Origin: Verrucomicrobiaceae bacterium
GTDB lineage: Bacteria > Verrucomicrobiota > Verrucomicrobiia > Verrucomicrobiales > Verrucomicrobiaceae
Assembly (NCBI GenBank): GCA_016795465.1
Contig: JAEUHK010000059.1
Location: 17,182-81,181 of the forward strand
Direction: 5' to 3'
Length of the DNA: 64,000 nucleotides
Positions 63,308 through 64,000 of the stretch are shown here, one piece after another. Under the pieces are notes generated by a model that did not search any database, was not told the origin of the DNA, and saw only the letters and a program-made list of their open reading frames with translations. A program made the position numbers and the translations under genes. Within the stretch, counting starts at the first letter, position 1; each line of letters starts with the position of its first letter.

Positions 63308-63370
63308 GTTCTTCGTTCGTAGTTCGGGCTTCAGCCCGCGCCTTGGGTTCCTAGTCCCGCCTTCAGGCGG
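63308..63370. repeat. Dispersed double-hairpin repeat, copy 2
   Basis: Same layout and orientation as copy 1: CGGGCTTCAGCCCG (63325-63338) and CCGCCTTCAGGCGG (63357-63370), joined by CGCCTTGGGTTCCTAGTC. It lies downstream of the hydroxylase gene, about 1.03 kb from copy 1. Confidence 0.85.
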
Positions 63371-63397
63371 CCTACCCATCCCCCTTCCCCTCCGGCT

Positions 63398-64000
63398 TTA
63401 CGGTTGAAAACCCATCGCCAGTTTCACCGCGGAGTATTCGGGATGATAGCCCCCGGCGTTGGTCCGGACGATCAACGGCGGTTCATGCCATGTCTGGCCG
63501 CGAAACCACTCCGGCAGATCTTCCGCTCGCATCATGGCAAACACGGCGATCAAGGGTTCATCGCCCTCCCTGAAAATGACCGGACGCTGGCGCACGATGA
63601 CCAGTCCCGCCTCACGTGCCCCGCGTTGCACACGCTCCAGTTGATGCGGCGCATGCGGGAACACGCAGGCAAACAAACCTCCCGTGGCCAGGTGTTTCGA
63701 GGCTGTGAGACAGTAATCCACCACACTCCCCCGCACCTCAAAGCGGCAGGCCCGTTTCTGCGGATGCTCACTCACGATGCCATCCGTCTCCGGCCAATAC
63801 GGCGGACTCCCCGTGACGAGGTCAAACGTCTCATCCTCCCGGATCACCCCTGGCTCACGAAAGTCCCCCTGCCGGATCTCATACCGGTCCACCAAGCCAT
63901 TGGCCGCCGCCGAACGGCGGGCCAGGGCCACGCTCTCCGCCTGGGCCTCCACCGTCACAAACCGTGCCCCCGGACAACGCCACGCACAGATCATGCCCAC
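63398..64000 (-). CDS. TrmN6-like tRNA1(Val) adenine-N6-methyltransferase, 5' end outside window
   Basis: At least 200 residues; the frame runs off the right edge, so the N-terminus and part of SAM motif I are missing. A class I methyltransferase: FVTVEAQAESVALARRSAAANGL, then FDLVTGSPPYWPETDG, where SPPY replaces the NPPY of N6-adenine methyltransferases of the YfiC/TrmN6 type. The later HEPPLIVRTNAGGYHPEYSA closing segment is also typical. The substrate is inferred from the motif only. Confidence 0.75.
   Translation of the reverse strand: MGMICAWRCPGARFVTVEAQAESVALARRSAAANGLVDRYEIRQGDFREPGVIREDETFDLVTGSPPYWPETDGIVSEHPQKRACRFEVRGSVVDYCLTASKHLATGGLFACVFPHAPHQLERVQRGAREAGLVIVRQRPVIFREGDEPLIAVFAMMRAEDLPEWFRGQTWHEPPLIVRTNAGGYHPEYSAVKLAMGFQP

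Overview
The window reads as a chromosomal segment of a GC-rich, Gram-negative, heterotrophic member of the Verrucomicrobiota, probably Verrucomicrobiaceae/Prosthecobacter-like. This rests on family recognition, not on a marker tree. Pointers are two proteins with the PEP-CTERM variant VPEPSR, a secreted family with the pattern NLRRAGCPEATIRHLI, Tat-exported DUF1552 and Gfo/Idh proteins, a 3-keto-disaccharide-hydrolase domain protein, and dispersed palindromic repeats of the ATGACGAATGACGAA and GGGCTTCAGCCC / CCGCCTTCAGGCGG types. Coding density is high, no intergenic stretch reaches 300 bp, and I see no insertion sequence, prophage, integrase or CRISPR array.

Layout. 1-3897: the end of a TIM-barrel glycosidase-like gene, then (minus strand) btaA-btaB for the phosphorus-free betaine lipid DGTS, followed by an ArsR-type regulator. 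3954-26099 (minus strand): the most striking locus, a tightly packed run of about ten genes. In transcription order it is a small exported protein, a TpsB/FhaC-type outer-membrane transporter, a DUF2341-LamG-ExbB fusion, ExbD, a TonB-like protein, a putative porin, a periplasmic coiled-coil protein, a parvulin, a 3770-residue filamentous-haemagglutinin-like TpsA exoprotein, and a membrane-anchored TPR protein. I infer a two-partner secretion system with its own proton-motive-force motor, chaperone and porin. 26118-30451: a terminator, a PstS-like secreted protein, a PEP-CTERM protein, and an operon of a response regulator, a histidine kinase lacking its phospho-acceptor histidine, and a redoxin with a broken CxxC.

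30598-36612: tRNA-Ser(GGA); a NadD-NadK fusion followed by a zinc peptidase-like protein and a lipoprotein hydrolase; SGNH hydrolase, 3-keto-disaccharide hydrolase and rhodanese genes; and the end of the housekeeping cluster coaD-yceD-rpmF, whose coaD reaches 37104. 37173-42885: an ACP/ketoreductase/flippase-like/patatin lipid operon, an FGE-like lipoprotein and a canonical PhoB-PhoR pair. 42864-53064: lipoproteins, an L,D-transpeptidase, a NarL-type regulator, esterases, a signal-less peptidoglycan-hydrolase cassette, a xylose-type binding protein with an acetyl-esterase-like neighbour, an ATP-grasp-like protein and an LRR protein. 53189-64000: a 1698-residue autotransporter-strand-repeat/PEP-CTERM protein, DUF1552, a second L,D-transpeptidase, Gfo/Idh, an Asp/Asn hydroxylase gene bracketed by two direct copies of a dispersed repeat, and a partial TrmN6-like methyltransferase.

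Across regions, an imperfect palindrome of form GTGACRAnnTCGTCRC recurs upstream of both phoB-type genes, upstream of tpsB and upstream of the ArsR gene, which suggests shared regulation of regulators and surface assembly. Functions come from reading translations and motifs. No searches were run.
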